Source: Gynuella sp. (lineage in GTDB: Bacteria > Pseudomonadota > Gammaproteobacteria > Pseudomonadales > Natronospirillaceae). From it: a stretch of DNA of 64,000 nt. Location: NCBI GenBank assembly GCA_028282465.1, contig JANQHX010000109.1, positions 62,001 to 126,000 of the forward strand, given 5' to 3'. Below the pieces are notes generated by a model. The model made no database searches. It was given only the letters and a program-made list of their open reading frames with translations, and was not told where the DNA came from. Positions 35,626 through 45,750 of the stretch are shown piece after piece. Both the position numbers and the translations under genes were made by a program. Every line of letters begins with the position of its first letter. The first letter of the stretch is position 1.

Positions 35626-38600
35626 TTACTTAAAAAACCTTTGTCTTCTGGATTTTAATATTAACAATAGAATTCCAAAGAACATGAATAATCCATCAGT
35701 AGCTCCGCCCTTACTTGAACCACTAGTTGTATTATTGGTTTGTGTGTTTTGCTGATTCGAACTATCACTTTGACCGGATGCTACTGCACCTAATAAATGA
35801 AGGTCACTGCCTGAGCCATCGTTATTGCCAACCAATAGATCCGCTTCGCCATTTCCGTCTAAGTCTTCTAACAATACTGAGGAACCTGAGCTGCTATCAA
35901 GTACTGGGCCTGGGGTATAATTACCCTGATTGTCTTGTAACATGACCTGAACCACGCCATTTTCGCTCATCACTGCTAAATCTGGGTCGCCATCACCGTC
36001 ATAGTCTCCAGCTGAAATGGTTTGACTGTTTCCTGCATCTAAGGTTTCCGTTAATTCAACATCACTTTGTGTAGAATCTAACTCATAAATTTCAATAGAG
36101 CTGTTGCTCTCGTCTGCCACGTTAGCAACGACCAACTTATCCCAAACGCCATCGTTATCAGCATCTAAAATATTGACATCATTGGTTTGCGACGTACTGC
36201 TACCCACGTTCACGGTTTCTGAATTGTCAAATCCATTACCGTTCAAACCAGTTCGAGCTTGTGGGCTGCTCGATACGCGCTGATTTATATACAGCAAATT
36301 GTAGTAGCCATAGTTAGCTACAAAAATATCGTCGTCGCCGTCAAAATCAAAATCAAATACAAAAACTGCACGACTGTCATACTGGCCTAACTCAGCAGCC
36401 AGTGTGAAGTTACCATTGCCGTCGTTCAGATAAACTGTGTTTGCTTGATTACCCGCATTAGCAAAAACTAAATCCACTGCACCATTACCATCAAAGTCAC
36501 CCAGAGCCACATCTCTTGACTCTGATGCTCCCAGAGAAGCTGCAGGCGCAAAATAACCTTGACCGTCGTTTTGCCAAACTGTATTTGCTTCATCTGAGCC
36601 ATTTGCGAGTACGATATCTAAGGTGTTGTTGCCATCAAAATCTGCGATAGCCAAACTATAACTGTCTGCTGAATCATAAAGATAACTGTGAGGAACCACG
36701 GCGGAATAAGTGCCGTTAAATCTGAAAATTGATGAGGTCTCGCCAGGGCCATTGGCCAAAATAATTTCAGGCTTACTGTCGCCCTGAATATCTGCAACTG
36801 CCATAGCGCGAGTATTGGCTTCACCCCAGCCACTGATAGTGGTTTCTGGCTCTTCTTGAGCTGGATCTGCGAAGCTCACGCTTGAACTAACAGAATTGTT
36901 TGCAGAATTTGCTTCTGTTCCGGCGTTCTCAAACTCTGCAACTACATCGACTGAACTCGCTGTATCTGAAGTCAATTCAATCCAAACTTGCGCACTTGCA
37001 CCATTACTCAAGGTAGAAATCAAACACTGAACACGGCTGGAACTAGTGGAACATTCTCCTGAGGTGTCTGTGATTGAGAATCCATCTAAGGAAATATTTA
37101 CGGTGCCTGAGGTATCTGATGGGCCACTGTTATTTAGGGTATATACAATTCGTATTGAGTCACCGGCATCTGCAAGATTTTGTTGTGGATTAGAAGAGAT
37201 AGACAAGTCACTTTCTATCACAGACGCCGTAACGGTCACAGTGAATGCTTGCATGGTATCGTGTTCGCCATCTGAAACCAGTATTTCAAAGTTAAAGGTA
37301 CCTGCTTGTTCTGCAGTACCAGAAAGCTCTCCATTGTTATAGCCAATACTCAGCCAACTTGGCGCACCGCTTAAACCATAAGTTATAGAACTGTCGACAT
37401 CTGATGCCTCTACCTCAAAGTTGATGTTGTCATCTAGTGCAACACTCAATGTGTTAGCGGATGAGATGACGGGAGCATCATTGACTGCCGAAACGGTGAT
37501 TTCAACGTTGAAGCTATTACTATCCTCTATGCCATCTGAAGCCACAACCGGCACTGTAATGGTTCCGTTAAAATCGGCATCTGGCATGACCACTGAACCG
37601 GAAATCGAATAATTTATTCCAGCTGCCAGACTTAAGCTAATGTCATCCATTAAGTTGTCGGCGTCTGTAATAATAAGATCTGACACTACTATTTCGATAG
37701 AACCATCTTCAGGTACCGTCAGTGGATTTTGTCCAACGATCACTGGCGCTGAATTCGAATTTGGATCAGCCCCTACCGTCAACTCAAAGCTCTGACTAAC
37801 TTCATCTGTTCCGTCAGATACTAAAACATTAAAGTTATAGGTACCCGCAATATCAGGTACTCCAGACATAACACCGGTGGTGAAATTCATGGCAAGCCAA
37901 GTGGGTGCACCAGATAATCCATAATTAACGATGTTTTCCACGTCCGTAGCCGTCACATTAAAATTAAAACTCGCGCCGACATTACCGGATGCATTATTAG
38001 CGGAAGTAATTACTGGAAGGTCATTGATGCTGTTCACTGTGATCGAAAGATTGAACATATCAGAATCTAATAACCCGTCATTCACAGTCACAGGGACTGA
38101 AAGTGTGCCATTGAAATCCGCATCGGGAGAAACTGTATTGCCACTCACGGAATAGTTAGCACCAGAAGCCACATTCAATGAAAAATCTGCTGGGTAACTA
38201 TTATCTGGGTCACTCACTGTTAAATTCGCTAGGGCAATGGTTAGAGAGCCATCTTCATCGAGGCTCAATGCACTTTGTCCAGAAATAACTGGTTGGTCAT
38301 TAACTGGGTGGACTGTAATGGTGACATTGTATGTGGCAGAGTCACTGGTTCCGTCATTTACTTTAACAGGTACCGTTAAATCACCATTGAAGTCGGTTGA
38401 AGGTGTGATGGTTTCATCAACCACTGAATAGTTGGTTCCGGAGGAAACCATTAACGAAAAACCAGTTGGATAACTATTGTCTGGATCACTCACGGTCAAA
38501 TCATCAAGCGTCAGTGTTAGTGAACTGTCTTCGTTCACACCTAATACGCTTTGGTCTGTTATGGTCGGAACATCATTCACTGCTGACACAGTCACTGAGA

Positions 38601-40617
38601 CATTAAAAGTATTAGAGTCATCAGATCCATCATTCACAGTGACGGGTATGGTGAGCGTGCCATTGAAATCGACATCGGGCGTAATTGTATTTCCGGAAAC
38701 TGAATAATTAGTGCCAGTTGCCACACTCAATGTGTGATCTGTTGGCACTGTATGATCGGAGTCGGTTACCGTGATATCTGAGAATGAAAGGGTGTAGCTG
38801 TTATCTTCATCAATCGTGATAGCATTTTGCCCAGTAATGACTGGTGCAGAATTCACTACTGGAGCGGGATCAACGGTTAACGCAAAGCTTTGTGTAGTTT
38901 GCCCTACACCATCAGAAACCAATACGTCGAAATTGAATGTGCCGTCTGTATCTGGAGTGCCAGACATTACGCCGCTGGTAAAACCTATTGATAACCAGGA
39001 AGGGGCACTAGACAACCCGTAGTTAACTGAATTCTCTACATCAGTTGCTAGCACATTAAAATTGAAGCTGGTACCGACTTCCCCAGTTGCCGAACTGGCT
39101 GATGTTATTGATGGCAAATCATTAATGCTATTAACCGTTACAGAGACATCAAAACTGTCTGAAGTAAGTGATCCGTCATTGACCGTCACTGCAACGGTTA
39201 ATGTGCCATTGAAGTTTGCAGTTGGGGTAATAGTTGAACCACTAACGGTGTAGTTTGGCCCGGTTGCAACGGATAAGGCAAAACCTGTTGGGTAACTGTT
39301 ATCAACATCAGTAACAGTTAAATCGCCCAAGGTAAGAGTTAAAGAATTATCTTCATCAACATCCAATGCACTTTGCCCAGTAACCTCTGGCTTGTCATTT
39401 ACTGCGTTGACTGTGACTGACAAATTAAAAGTATTTGAATCATCTATTCCATCGTTAACTGTCACCGGTACCGTTAAGCTTCCGTTAAAGTCTGCATCAG
39501 GTGTAACGGTGCTACCGGATACAGAATAATTCGATCCTGCTGATACTGTCAGAGTATGGTCAGTGGGAACTGTGTGGTCTGAATCAGTTACTGTTATGTC
39601 TGAGAATGAAAGTGTGTAGCTGTTGTCTTCGTCAATTGTAATTGCATTTTGTCCAGTAATGACTGGCGCAGAATTGCTAACTAAAGTAGCCGCCACAGGC
39701 CAACCGATGTCTTTAAATAACGCCTTTGTTAAATAAGACTCACCCGAGCCCGTGAGCATGGGTTCCATAACCTCGTTAGGGTCGAGGACAGTATCAAAAT
39801 GAGAAACACTCGAACCACTTTCATATGAGCTCGGCGCGTACATCCTCACTTTGCCATTGGTCAGGCCAGATGTGAGAAAGCTGCTTTCAGCAGTGACTTC
39901 GGCACCAGACCAGACAAGATCGCCAGTATCCAAAATAGCAGCAGCTCTTAGCCCATCTGAAGCCATATCTTTTAAATTAGTGCTTGAAGAGTTGTCTTGT
40001 AAGTGCACTAGGTAATGATCGTCATAACCACCCGCTTTTTGCCCAGCACTATTGAGTAACGTGTAAAAACCCAATCCATGAGCAATTTCGTGAAGTACTG
40101 TTTCGTAGAAATCAATCTGAGATCCGGTCGCTGTACCTGAGCCATCATGGTAGTACCAACTCGCTCCTGACAAACAACTGGACGTGCCCACTTCACTGTT
40201 AAATGTGGCATTAATGTCAGGGTTACCTGGATCTAAATCACTGCCATAAAGTGCGTTTGCTAAGGCAATGGGATACCAAGTACCAGATAGCGGCGCACCT
40301 GAAAAATCTCGGCTGGAACCCGCTGCACCCGCAGACCCGAGAACACCGCTCGACGTTGAGCAAGTCAGTGCAGCGAATACCATATTAATCTCTATGGTGA
40401 CATCGCTATCCAGATAATCAGCCCAAACTTGAGCTGCTGCTTCAATGGTGTCAGCTCTTTCTGTAGTGCAACCAGTATCAAAGGTTACGTTTATAACTGT
40501 ACCTGTTGTTGCGCCAGTAACTGTGATCGGGCTACCACAGGTAGCGGCGTTTGCCGGGCCACTAAAGGCGAATAGAGAAACGAAAACAGAGCTTAGGAAT
40601 AGAAATATGTTTTTCAT
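35626..40617 (-). CDS. Giant secreted zinc-protease-like protein with cadherin-type, Ig-type and FG-GAP repeats and GlyGly-CTERM
   Basis: A 1663-residue protein. The signal peptide ends ANA. The N domain (about 25-330) has the zincin signature LHEIAHGLGFYTLLN (near 177) with a later SHFD and VMEPML that could supply the third ligand and Met turn. From about 335 to 1120 come six cadherin/tandem-95-like repeats (NEDxSLTLTLxDL, DFNGTLTVPVTVNDG) and three putative-Ig repeats (APSWLSIGF..GVMSGTP) in blocks of two, three and one cadherin unit, each closed by one Ig unit. A DUF11-like domain (SDLSISSNP, about 1125-1240) and FG-GAP repeats (DFDGNNTLD, DFDGNGAVD, DYDGDGDPD) follow. The C-terminus GGATDGLFMFFGILLLILKS plus RRQR is a GlyGly-CTERM signal for rhombosortase. 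Role: surface protease or adhesin, inferred. Confidence 0.88.
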   Translation of the reverse strand: MKNIFLFLSSVFVSLFAFSGPANAATCGSPITVTGATTGTVINVTFDTGCTTERADTIEAAAQVWADYLDSDVTIEINMVFAALTCSTSSGVLGSAGAAGSSRDFSGAPLSGTWYPIALANALYGSDLDPGNPDINATFNSEVGTSSCLSGASWYYHDGSGTATGSQIDFYETVLHEIAHGLGFYTLLNSAGQKAGGYDDHYLVHLQDNSSSTNLKDMASDGLRAAAILDTGDLVWSGAEVTAESSFLTSGLTNGKVRMYAPSSYESGSSVSHFDTVLDPNEVMEPMLTGSGESYLTKALFKDIGWPVAATLVSNSAPVITGQNAITIDEDNSYTLSFSDITVTDSDHTVPTDHTLTVSAGSNYSVSGSTVTPDADFNGSLTVPVTVNDGIDDSNTFNLSVTVNAVNDKPEVTGQSALDVDEDNSLTLTLGDLTVTDVDNSYPTGFALSVATGPNYTVSGSTITPTANFNGTLTVAVTVNDGSLTSDSFDVSVTVNSINDLPSITSASSATGEVGTSFNFNVLATDVENSVNYGLSSAPSWLSIGFTSGVMSGTPDTDGTFNFDVLVSDGVGQTTQSFALTVDPAPVVNSAPVITGQNAITIDEDNSYTLSFSDITVTDSDHTVPTDHTLSVATGTNYSVSGNTITPDVDFNGTLTIPVTVNDGSDDSNTFNVSVTVSAVNDVPTITDQSVLGVNEDSSLTLTLDDLTVSDPDNSYPTGFSLMVSSGTNYSVVDETITPSTDFNGDLTVPVKVNDGTSDSATYNVTITVHPVNDQPVISGQSALSLDEDGSLTIALANLTVSDPDNSYPADFSLNVASGANYSVSGNTVSPDADFNGTLSVPVTVNDGLLDSDMFNLSITVNSINDLPVITSANNASGNVGASFNFNVTATDVENIVNYGLSGAPTWLAMNFTTGVMSGVPDIAGTYNFNVLVSDGTDEVSQSFELTVGADPNSNSAPVIVGQNPLTVPEDGSIEIVVSDLIITDADNLMDDISLSLAAGINYSISGSVVMPDADFNGTITVPVVASDGIEDSNSFNVEITVSAVNDAPVISSANTLSVALDDNINFEVEASDVDSSITYGLSGAPSWLSIGYNNGELSGTAEQAGTFNFEILVSDGEHDTMQAFTVTVTASVIESDLSISSNPQQNLADAGDSIRIVYTLNNSGPSDTSGTVNISLDGFSITDTSGECSTSSSRVQCLISTLSNGASAQVWIELTSDTASSVDVVAEFENAGTEANSANNSVSSSVSFADPAQEEPETTISGWGEANTRAMAVADIQGDSKPEIILANGPGETSSIFRFNGTYSAVVPHSYLYDSADSYSLAIADFDGNNTLDIVLANGSDEANTVWQNDGQGYFAPAASLGASESRDVALGDFDGNGAVDLVFANAGNQANTVYLNDGNGNFTLAAELGQYDSRAVFVFDFDFDGDDDIFVANYGYYNLLYINQRVSSSPQARTGLNGNGFDNSETVNVGSSTSQTNDVNILDADNDGVWDKLVVANVADESNSSIEIYELDSTQSDVELTETLDAGNSQTISAGDYDGDGDPDLAVMSENGVVQVMLQDNQGNYTPGPVLDSSSGSSVLLEDLDGNGEADLLVGNNDGSGSDLHLLGAVASGQSDSSNQQNTQTNNTTSGSSKGGATDGLFMFFGILLLILKSRRQRFFK

Positions 40618-40626
40618 TTATTCACC

Positions 40627-41043
40627 TTAAAATTCAGTCACACTGATAGAGCCATCACTATTGATGACCGCCACTGGTACCTGCTGAAAGCTATTGGAGT
40701 GCCTTAGCATCACTGACCCATCATTTTGAGGTTCTTCAATAAGTGCATCATGATTACGATTCGCCAAGCTCTTAGCTTCTTTGAGAACTTCGGGGTCAAT
40801 ACGCGAGTACATATCTATGGTTAATAGCTTGGGATGATGTCCTAGGGCAGCAGAGGCCTGAGATGAGAAAACGCTTTCTGGAGCTTTCTCATCAGCAATC
40901 TGAGTTGAACTAGTATTTGTTGAATCAGTAACTAGCTGCTGACTTTCTGTGACGACTTCGCTATCTGATATGAAACGCACAGTTACGAATACCATCAGAT
41001 TCAAAAATACCAATGCAGGAATAATGAATAACAACTTTTTCAT
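40627..41043 (-). CDS. Small exported or membrane-anchored partner of the giant protease
   Basis: A 138-residue protein whose N-terminus (KKLLFIIPALVFLNLMVFVTV) is a signal anchor or signal peptide. It is followed by a Ser/Thr/Gln-rich linker and a C-terminal 60 residues (DPEVLKEAKSLANRNHDALI, then SVMLRHSNSFQQVPVAVI) with a helix and several beta strands. It ends 9 nt before the protease gene and must be in the same transcript. It could be a chaperone, inhibitor or accessory factor. I do not recognise the family. Confidence 0.65.
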   Translation of the reverse strand: MKKLLFIIPALVFLNLMVFVTVRFISDSEVVTESQQLVTDSTNTSSTQIADEKAPESVFSSQASAALGHHPKLLTIDMYSRIDPEVLKEAKSLANRNHDALIEEPQNDGSVMLRHSNSFQQVPVAVINSDGSISVTEF

Positions 41044-41193
41044 GCCCAGAAGCTCGCCACATAATAGTTCACAGTGCTCAATATATAACCATTAAGAAGC
41101 GTTAGTGACTGGGGGAAACGATTTCCTACAACTTAAAAAAAAACGTCAGACAGTCGGCGAATTTGCGGGAAGATTAGAGTTTTTGACAGGTAT

Positions 41194-41219
41194 TTAAGAG
41201 TCAATGAATTGACTCTTAA
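41194..41219. promoter_or_regulatory. Perfect 11-bp inverted repeat upstream of the protease operon
   Basis: TTAAGAGTCAA and TTGACTCTTAA flank a TGAA loop. It lies about 40 nt past the DUF1820 stop and 150 nt before the partner-protein start. No T run follows on the minus strand, so an operator is as likely as a terminator. Confidence 0.45.
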
Positions 41220-41260
41220 CACAAAGATGACCTAGGGTCTTTTCGACCAAGCCTTAGAGA

Positions 41261-41599
41261 TTATTTCGACTCTTTTGGGCCTTGAGGGAAGTTCATGGGG
41301 AAAGGTTTAACATTGCCAGCCCCGGAGGTTTCATGCATTTTTGCCACCCCCTCTTTTTCAACTTCATCGATTCTGATAATGCTGTGCATGGGAATATAAC
41401 TGCGTTTCACACCAGCAAATTCAGACTTTAACTTCTCCTCCCCTGGATCGACCAGCACCTGTGAGCGCTCACCAAAAATCAGCTCTTCTATTTCAATAAA
41501 ACCATACATATCGCTTTGGAAGATACTCTGGCAATAGACTTCATAGACTTTGTCCTGATTGGCGAAAATGATTTTGTAGATGTTCTTGTCACTACTCAT
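41261..41599 (-). CDS. DUF1820 family protein
   Basis: A 112-residue cytoplasmic protein of a conserved gammaproteobacterial family, recognised by NIYKIIFANQDKVYEVYC, FIEIEELIFGERS and SYIPMHSIIRIDEV. No function is known. It is divergent from miaB; in Pseudomonas-like genomes it is also found near miaB and ybeZ. Promoters of both lie in the 125-nt gap. Confidence 0.82.
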   Translation of the reverse strand: MSSDKNIYKIIFANQDKVYEVYCQSIFQSDMYGFIEIEELIFGERSQVLVDPGEEKLKSEFAGVKRSYIPMHSIIRIDEVEKEGVAKMHETSGAGNVKPFPMNFPQGPKESK

Positions 41600-41724
41600 A
41601 AATCTATGAAAAACCTTTTAAAACTGTCGGGAAGTGAGTAAAGCGGCGCATTCTATCATGGGATCTGGAGCATGGAAGCTTCCACAGGTATAATCGCCGG
41701 CCCGTTTTTCCTGACACTGTTTTT

Positions 41725-43077
41725 ATGGCCAAAAAGCTATACATCAAGACCTATGGTTGCCAGATGAATGAATATGATTCATCCAGAATGGCTGATCTGC
41801 TGGGCGAAAGCCACGACCTTGAAATGACCGATACACCTGCGGATGCGGATGTAGTGCTCATGAATACCTGTTCTATCCGCGAAGGCGCTCAGGAGAAGGT
41901 GTTTCATGAACTGGGCCGATGGAAAAAACTCAAGGCGAAAAACCCAGACCTTAAAATTGGTGTGGGAGGCTGTGTAGCTAGCCAAGAAGGCGAAGCCATC
42001 AGTAACAGAGCTCCCTATGTGGACATGATTTTTGGGCCTCAAACCCTGCACCGTTTGCCAGACATGCTGGACTCCACAGAACAGCCTTCGAACAACAAGA
42101 TTACTGTTGTTGATGTGACTTTCCCCGAAATCGAAAAGTTTGATCACCTTCCCGCGCCGAAATCAGATGGCGTGACTGCATTTGTTTCCATCATGGAAGG
42201 TTGCTCAAAATACTGTACTTTCTGCGTTGTACCCTACACTCGCGGAGAAGAAGTCAGTCGACCATTTGATGATGTGCTAGCCGAGGTTATCCACCTTTCT
42301 GAACAGGGCGTTAGAGAAATCAATTTCTTGGGCCAAAATGTCAATGCTTACCAAGGTGTCAAATCGAACTCTGAAATCGCTGATTTAGCTGAGCTGATTA
42401 CTGTCTCTGCGAACATTGAAGGCATTGACCGTATTCGGTTTACAACCTCTCATCCGGTAGAGTTTTCTGACACCCTGATTGACGCTTTTGCAGACGTTCC
42501 TGAACTGGTTAGTCATCTTCACCTACCTGTTCAAAGTGGATCAAACGCCATTCTAAGCGCAATGAAGCGGGGCCATACCAGAGATGAATACATAGACAAA
42601 ATGCAGCGCATTCGCGCAAATCGACCTGATATTAGTTTCTCGTCGGATTTTATTGTTGGCTTCCCTAATGAGACCGATCAAGATTTCGAAGATACGATGA
42701 ATTTGATCGCTGAAATTGGGTTCGATCATTCTTTTAGCTTTGTTTATAGCGCTCGCCCCGGCACGCCAGCTTCTGACTTTGAAGACAACACGCCTTTAGA
42801 TGTGAAAAAGCAAAGACTTCAGCTACTACAACAACGGATTAATCAGCAGTCTTTAGACATTAGCCGCAAAATGGTGGGTTCAACCCAGGTAGTTTTGGTA
42901 TCTGGTAAAGCGGAGAAGAACCCAGAGGATATGTGTGGCCGAACAGAGAATAATCGCAACACCTACTTTGAATGCTCTGATGAGAGCCTAATTGGAAAGT
43001 TTGTTCAAATAAGGATCACTCAAGCGTTTCCAAATAGCTTAAGAGGTGAGTTAGTTAACAAAGATTTAGCTTATTAA
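41725..43077 (+). CDS. miaB: tRNA-2-methylthio-N6-isopentenyladenosine-37 synthase
   Basis: A radical-SAM methylthiotransferase acting on i6A37 of tRNAs that read UNN codons. The N-terminal auxiliary-cluster Cys residues are in [19 protein letters not shown] and GGCVASQEG; the SAM cluster is CSKYCTFC (about residue 157); a TRAM domain closes the protein. Length 450 is normal. It starts the miaB-ybeZ-ybeY-ybeX run conserved in gammaproteobacteria. Confidence 0.96.
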   Translation: MAKKLYIKTYGCQMNEYDSSRMADLLGESHDLEMTDTPADADVVLMNTCSIREGAQEKVFHELGRWKKLKAKNPDLKIGVGGCVASQEGEAISNRAPYVDMIFGPQTLHRLPDMLDSTEQPSNNKITVVDVTFPEIEKFDHLPAPKSDGVTAFVSIMEGCSKYCTFCVVPYTRGEEVSRPFDDVLAEVIHLSEQGVREINFLGQNVNAYQGVKSNSEIADLAELITVSANIEGIDRIRFTTSHPVEFSDTLIDAFADVPELVSHLHLPVQSGSNAILSAMKRGHTRDEYIDKMQRIRANRPDISFSSDFIVGFPNETDQDFEDTMNLIAEIGFDHSFSFVYSARPGTPASDFEDNTPLDVKKQRLQLLQQRINQQSLDISRKMVGSTQVVLVSGKAEKNPEDMCGRTENNRNTYFECSDESLIGKFVQIRITQAFPNSLRGELVNKDLAY

Positions 43078-43195
43078 TTTGATGTTAATAAATGTAACTT
43101 ACAATTGTTCAATAAACGCTCAAAATGATTTTGACAGCTCAAAAATGCCGAGTATCCTTGGTACTAGTTAACTCAATGAGGTTCAGACAACTACT

Positions 43196-44221
43196 TTGAC
43201 TTCCCAAATTGAACTGGCAACGGAAACTGCCAGCACTTCCTTTTCACTTGAACCCGATAACCCAATGCGTTTAGCCAATCTTTGCGGCTTGGCTAACGAA
43301 CACTTGAAGCAAATGGAATCTCGCCTAGGCATTGTTATTTACAATCGAGGTAATGGTTTTGAGCTTCAGGGACCGGAACAAGTCATTGCTGCAGCAAAAG
43401 AAATATTAATTCGCCTGTACAGAGAAACTGAAGCAGATCCCGGTGTATCGCCTGATTTGGTTCACCTATTTCTGCAAGAGTCAGAAGTTGCAGATATGGT
43501 GGCCCACAATGAAGGTGAAGAATTGCCTTTTGATGAATCTATGGTGTCTGTGATTCAAACACCTAAAGCGGTGGTTAAGCCTAGGGGTTTGAATCAGAAG
43601 CAGTATGTTCATGCCATATTGCAGAACGACATCAATTTTGGCATTGGGCCCGCAGGAACAGGTAAGACTTTCCTAGCTGTAGCCTGTGCTGTGAATGCCT
43701 TTAAAAAAGACTTAGTACGCAGAATTTTACTGGTTCGTCCCGCAGTTGAAGCAGGTGAAAAGCTTGGCTTTTTGCCTGGCGATTTAAGCCAGAAAGTAGA
43801 CCCATATTTAAGGCCTCTGTATGACGCCTTGTACGAAATGCTTGGCTTTGAGCAAGTCGATAAACTGATTGAGCGAAACGTTATCGAAGTTGCCCCCCTT
43901 GCTTACATGAGGGGTAGAACCCTCAGCAATGCCTTTATCATTCTGGATGAAAGCCAAAATACCACCGAAGAGCAAATGAAAATGTTCCTCACACGCATTG
44001 GTTTTGGATCAACTGCTGTAATTACTGGAGATCCATCTCAGGTGGATTTACCCCGAGGCACTCGGTCAGGCCTAGTGCATGCGCTGAAGGTGTTAACCAA
44101 TGTGCAAGGTATTAGCTTTACTCACTTTGGGTCACGAGACGTGGTAAGACATCCCCTAGTACAAAGAATTGTGGATGCCTACGACAGCCATGATGCTGAA
44201 AAAGAAAAGCAAGCCAAGTAA
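43196..44221 (+). CDS. ybeZ: PhoH-like ATPase YbeZ
   Basis: A 341-residue PhoH-family P-loop protein (Walker A GPAGTGKTFLA near 151; Walker B FIILDESQNTT) with an N-terminal KH-like part. It works with YbeY in rRNA maturation. The only start that keeps the family N-terminus (FSLEPDNPMRLANLCG) is a TTG at 43196, with GAGG about 14 nt before it; the first ATG in frame would cut into the conserved domain. A weak start may keep the level low. Confidence 0.9.
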   Translation: MTSQIELATETASTSFSLEPDNPMRLANLCGLANEHLKQMESRLGIVIYNRGNGFELQGPEQVIAAAKEILIRLYRETEADPGVSPDLVHLFLQESEVADMVAHNEGEELPFDESMVSVIQTPKAVVKPRGLNQKQYVHAILQNDINFGIGPAGTGKTFLAVACAVNAFKKDLVRRILLVRPAVEAGEKLGFLPGDLSQKVDPYLRPLYDALYEMLGFEQVDKLIERNVIEVAPLAYMRGRTLSNAFIILDESQNTTEEQMKMFLTRIGFGSTAVITGDPSQVDLPRGTRSGLVHALKVLTNVQGISFTHFGSRDVVRHPLVQRIVDAYDSHDAEKEKQAK

Positions 44222-44228
44222 CGCTGAT

Positions 44229-44693
44229 ATGCGCCCGCTTATTGATTTGCAAATCGCGGTGGAAGATCAGGACATTCCAGCGTCGGAAAACTTTGAACTT
44301 TGGGTTACCAACACCTTGAAAAAAACGGGTGTTGGACGTGATGCAGAATTGGCAATCAGAATAGTCACTGCTGAAGAGATTCAGCAGCTTAATCTTCAAT
44401 TCCGACGCAAAGACAAGGCAACCAATGTGTTGTCCTTTCCATTCGATTTACCTGTAGGTATTCCAGAAGAAGAAGCAGTTAATTACCTAGGTGATTTAGC
44501 AATCTGTGCTGAAGTAGTGCAGACAGAATCCAAGCAACAGGACAAACCCCTAATTAACCATTGGGCACACATGGTTATTCACGGCACCTTACATTTATTG
44601 GGTTATGACCATATAGATGATCAGGACGCTGAAATAATGGAAGATTTGGAACGGCAAGTGCTTCAAGAGTTGTCGATACCAGATCCTTACTAA
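44229..44693 (+). CDS. ybeY: Endoribonuclease / rRNA maturation factor YbeY
   Basis: A 154-residue metalloprotein with the zinc motif HGTLHLLGYDH (H-x3-H-x5-H) and the conserved VLSFPFD. It is needed for 16S rRNA 3'-end processing and 70S quality control. I chose the ATG 8 nt after the ybeZ stop (MRPLIDLQIAVED), since it gives the family length; the frame is open 60 nt further up. Confidence 0.94.
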   Translation: MRPLIDLQIAVEDQDIPASENFELWVTNTLKKTGVGRDAELAIRIVTAEEIQQLNLQFRRKDKATNVLSFPFDLPVGIPEEEAVNYLGDLAICAEVVQTESKQQDKPLINHWAHMVIHGTLHLLGYDHIDDQDAEIMEDLERQVLQELSIPDPY

Positions 44694-44724
44694 CAGTTTT
44701 AATGGACACTATAGAAACCTAGCC

Positions 44725-45582
44725 ATGAGCGAAGATCGACCGACCTCTGTCTCTGGAAAGAAAAGCTGGCTTGAAAAAGTCGCGGACGCCTTTAATGACG
44801 AACCCAGAGACCGTAAAGAAATTATTGAAATCCTTAAAGAGGCCAATGAAAACCAAATATTGGATGATGAATCTTTCACCATAATCCAAGGAGCTATGAA
44901 GGTTTCCGAACTCCATGTCAGAGACATTATGGTTCCTCGGCCTCAAATGATTTGCCTGGACGATGAAGACTCAGCCCATGACATGCTAACTGAAATCGTT
45001 GAGTCTGGCTTTTCTCGATTCCCTGTTATTGGCGACAACAGCGATGAAGTTCAAGGCGTTGTGTTAGCCAAGGATTTATTAGCCTTAGGTATTAAAACCA
45101 AATTTGATAACCAACAAATGACGGCTCGAATCAAGGAAATCATGCGAGAAGTGATCTTCGTGCCTGAAAGCAAACGCCTTAACAGCTTGTTAAATGACTT
45201 CCGCAGCAATCGCCAACACCTTGCCATTGTGGTCGATGAATACGGCGGTACCGCTGGGCTAGTGACTATTGAGGACGTGTTGGAAGAGATCGTAGGTGAA
45301 ATTGACGATGAACACGATGATGAAGCTGACTCCAATATTACGCCACTGGGTCAGGGCAACTTCAAGGTTGATGCATTAACACCAATTGATGAGTTCAATG
45401 AACATTTTAACTGCGAATTCAATGATGATGAGTATGACACTATTGGTGGAATTGTAACTCACAGTTTCGGTAGGTTACCCAAACGGGATGAAAGCATTGA
45501 AATTCAGGGAATGGTTTTTAAAGTTGCGAATGCCGACGACAGAAGACTAAGAAGCTTGGTGGTAATTATTGAGTTGGAATAA
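44725..45582 (+). CDS. ybeX: CorC/HlyC-family protein with CBS pair
   Basis: A 285-residue cytoplasmic protein. An N-terminal helix region ([13 protein letters not shown]) is followed by two CBS domains ([54 protein letters not shown]) and a CorC_HlyC domain at the C-terminus. It is linked to magnesium/cobalt efflux and ribosome biology in enterics. In E. coli and Pseudomonas lnt follows; here an HD-GYP gene comes instead. Confidence 0.93.
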   Translation: MSEDRPTSVSGKKSWLEKVADAFNDEPRDRKEIIEILKEANENQILDDESFTIIQGAMKVSELHVRDIMVPRPQMICLDDEDSAHDMLTEIVESGFSRFPVIGDNSDEVQGVVLAKDLLALGIKTKFDNQQMTARIKEIMREVIFVPESKRLNSLLNDFRSNRQHLAIVVDEYGGTAGLVTIEDVLEEIVGEIDDEHDDEADSNITPLGQGNFKVDALTPIDEFNEHFNCEFNDDEYDTIGGIVTHSFGRLPKRDESIEIQGMVFKVANADDRRLRSLVVIIELE

Positions 45583-45750
45583 TTATTAGTCTCTAAATAA
45601 AGGAAAAATTGAAAATTAAGGCAACTTAAAACCTCTGTCACAAGATCTTGTAAAATCAAAAAACTCGGATTACGTCACTTACAAAAAATTCTTCGGCTTT
45701 TAACAGTTAATATGGTTATATTATTTAACCCAATTAGTTAATGTACCGTT

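Noticed and set aside
37046..39253. Series of plus-strand open frames of 60-98 codons inside the giant protease gene
   Set aside because: They recur with the period of the cadherin repeats on the opposite strand, so they are shadows of the repeat coding sequence.
41128..41145. A run upstream of the protease operon as a phase-variable tract
   Set aside because: The homopolymer is short, non-coding and not placed between promoter boxes; no support for phase variation.
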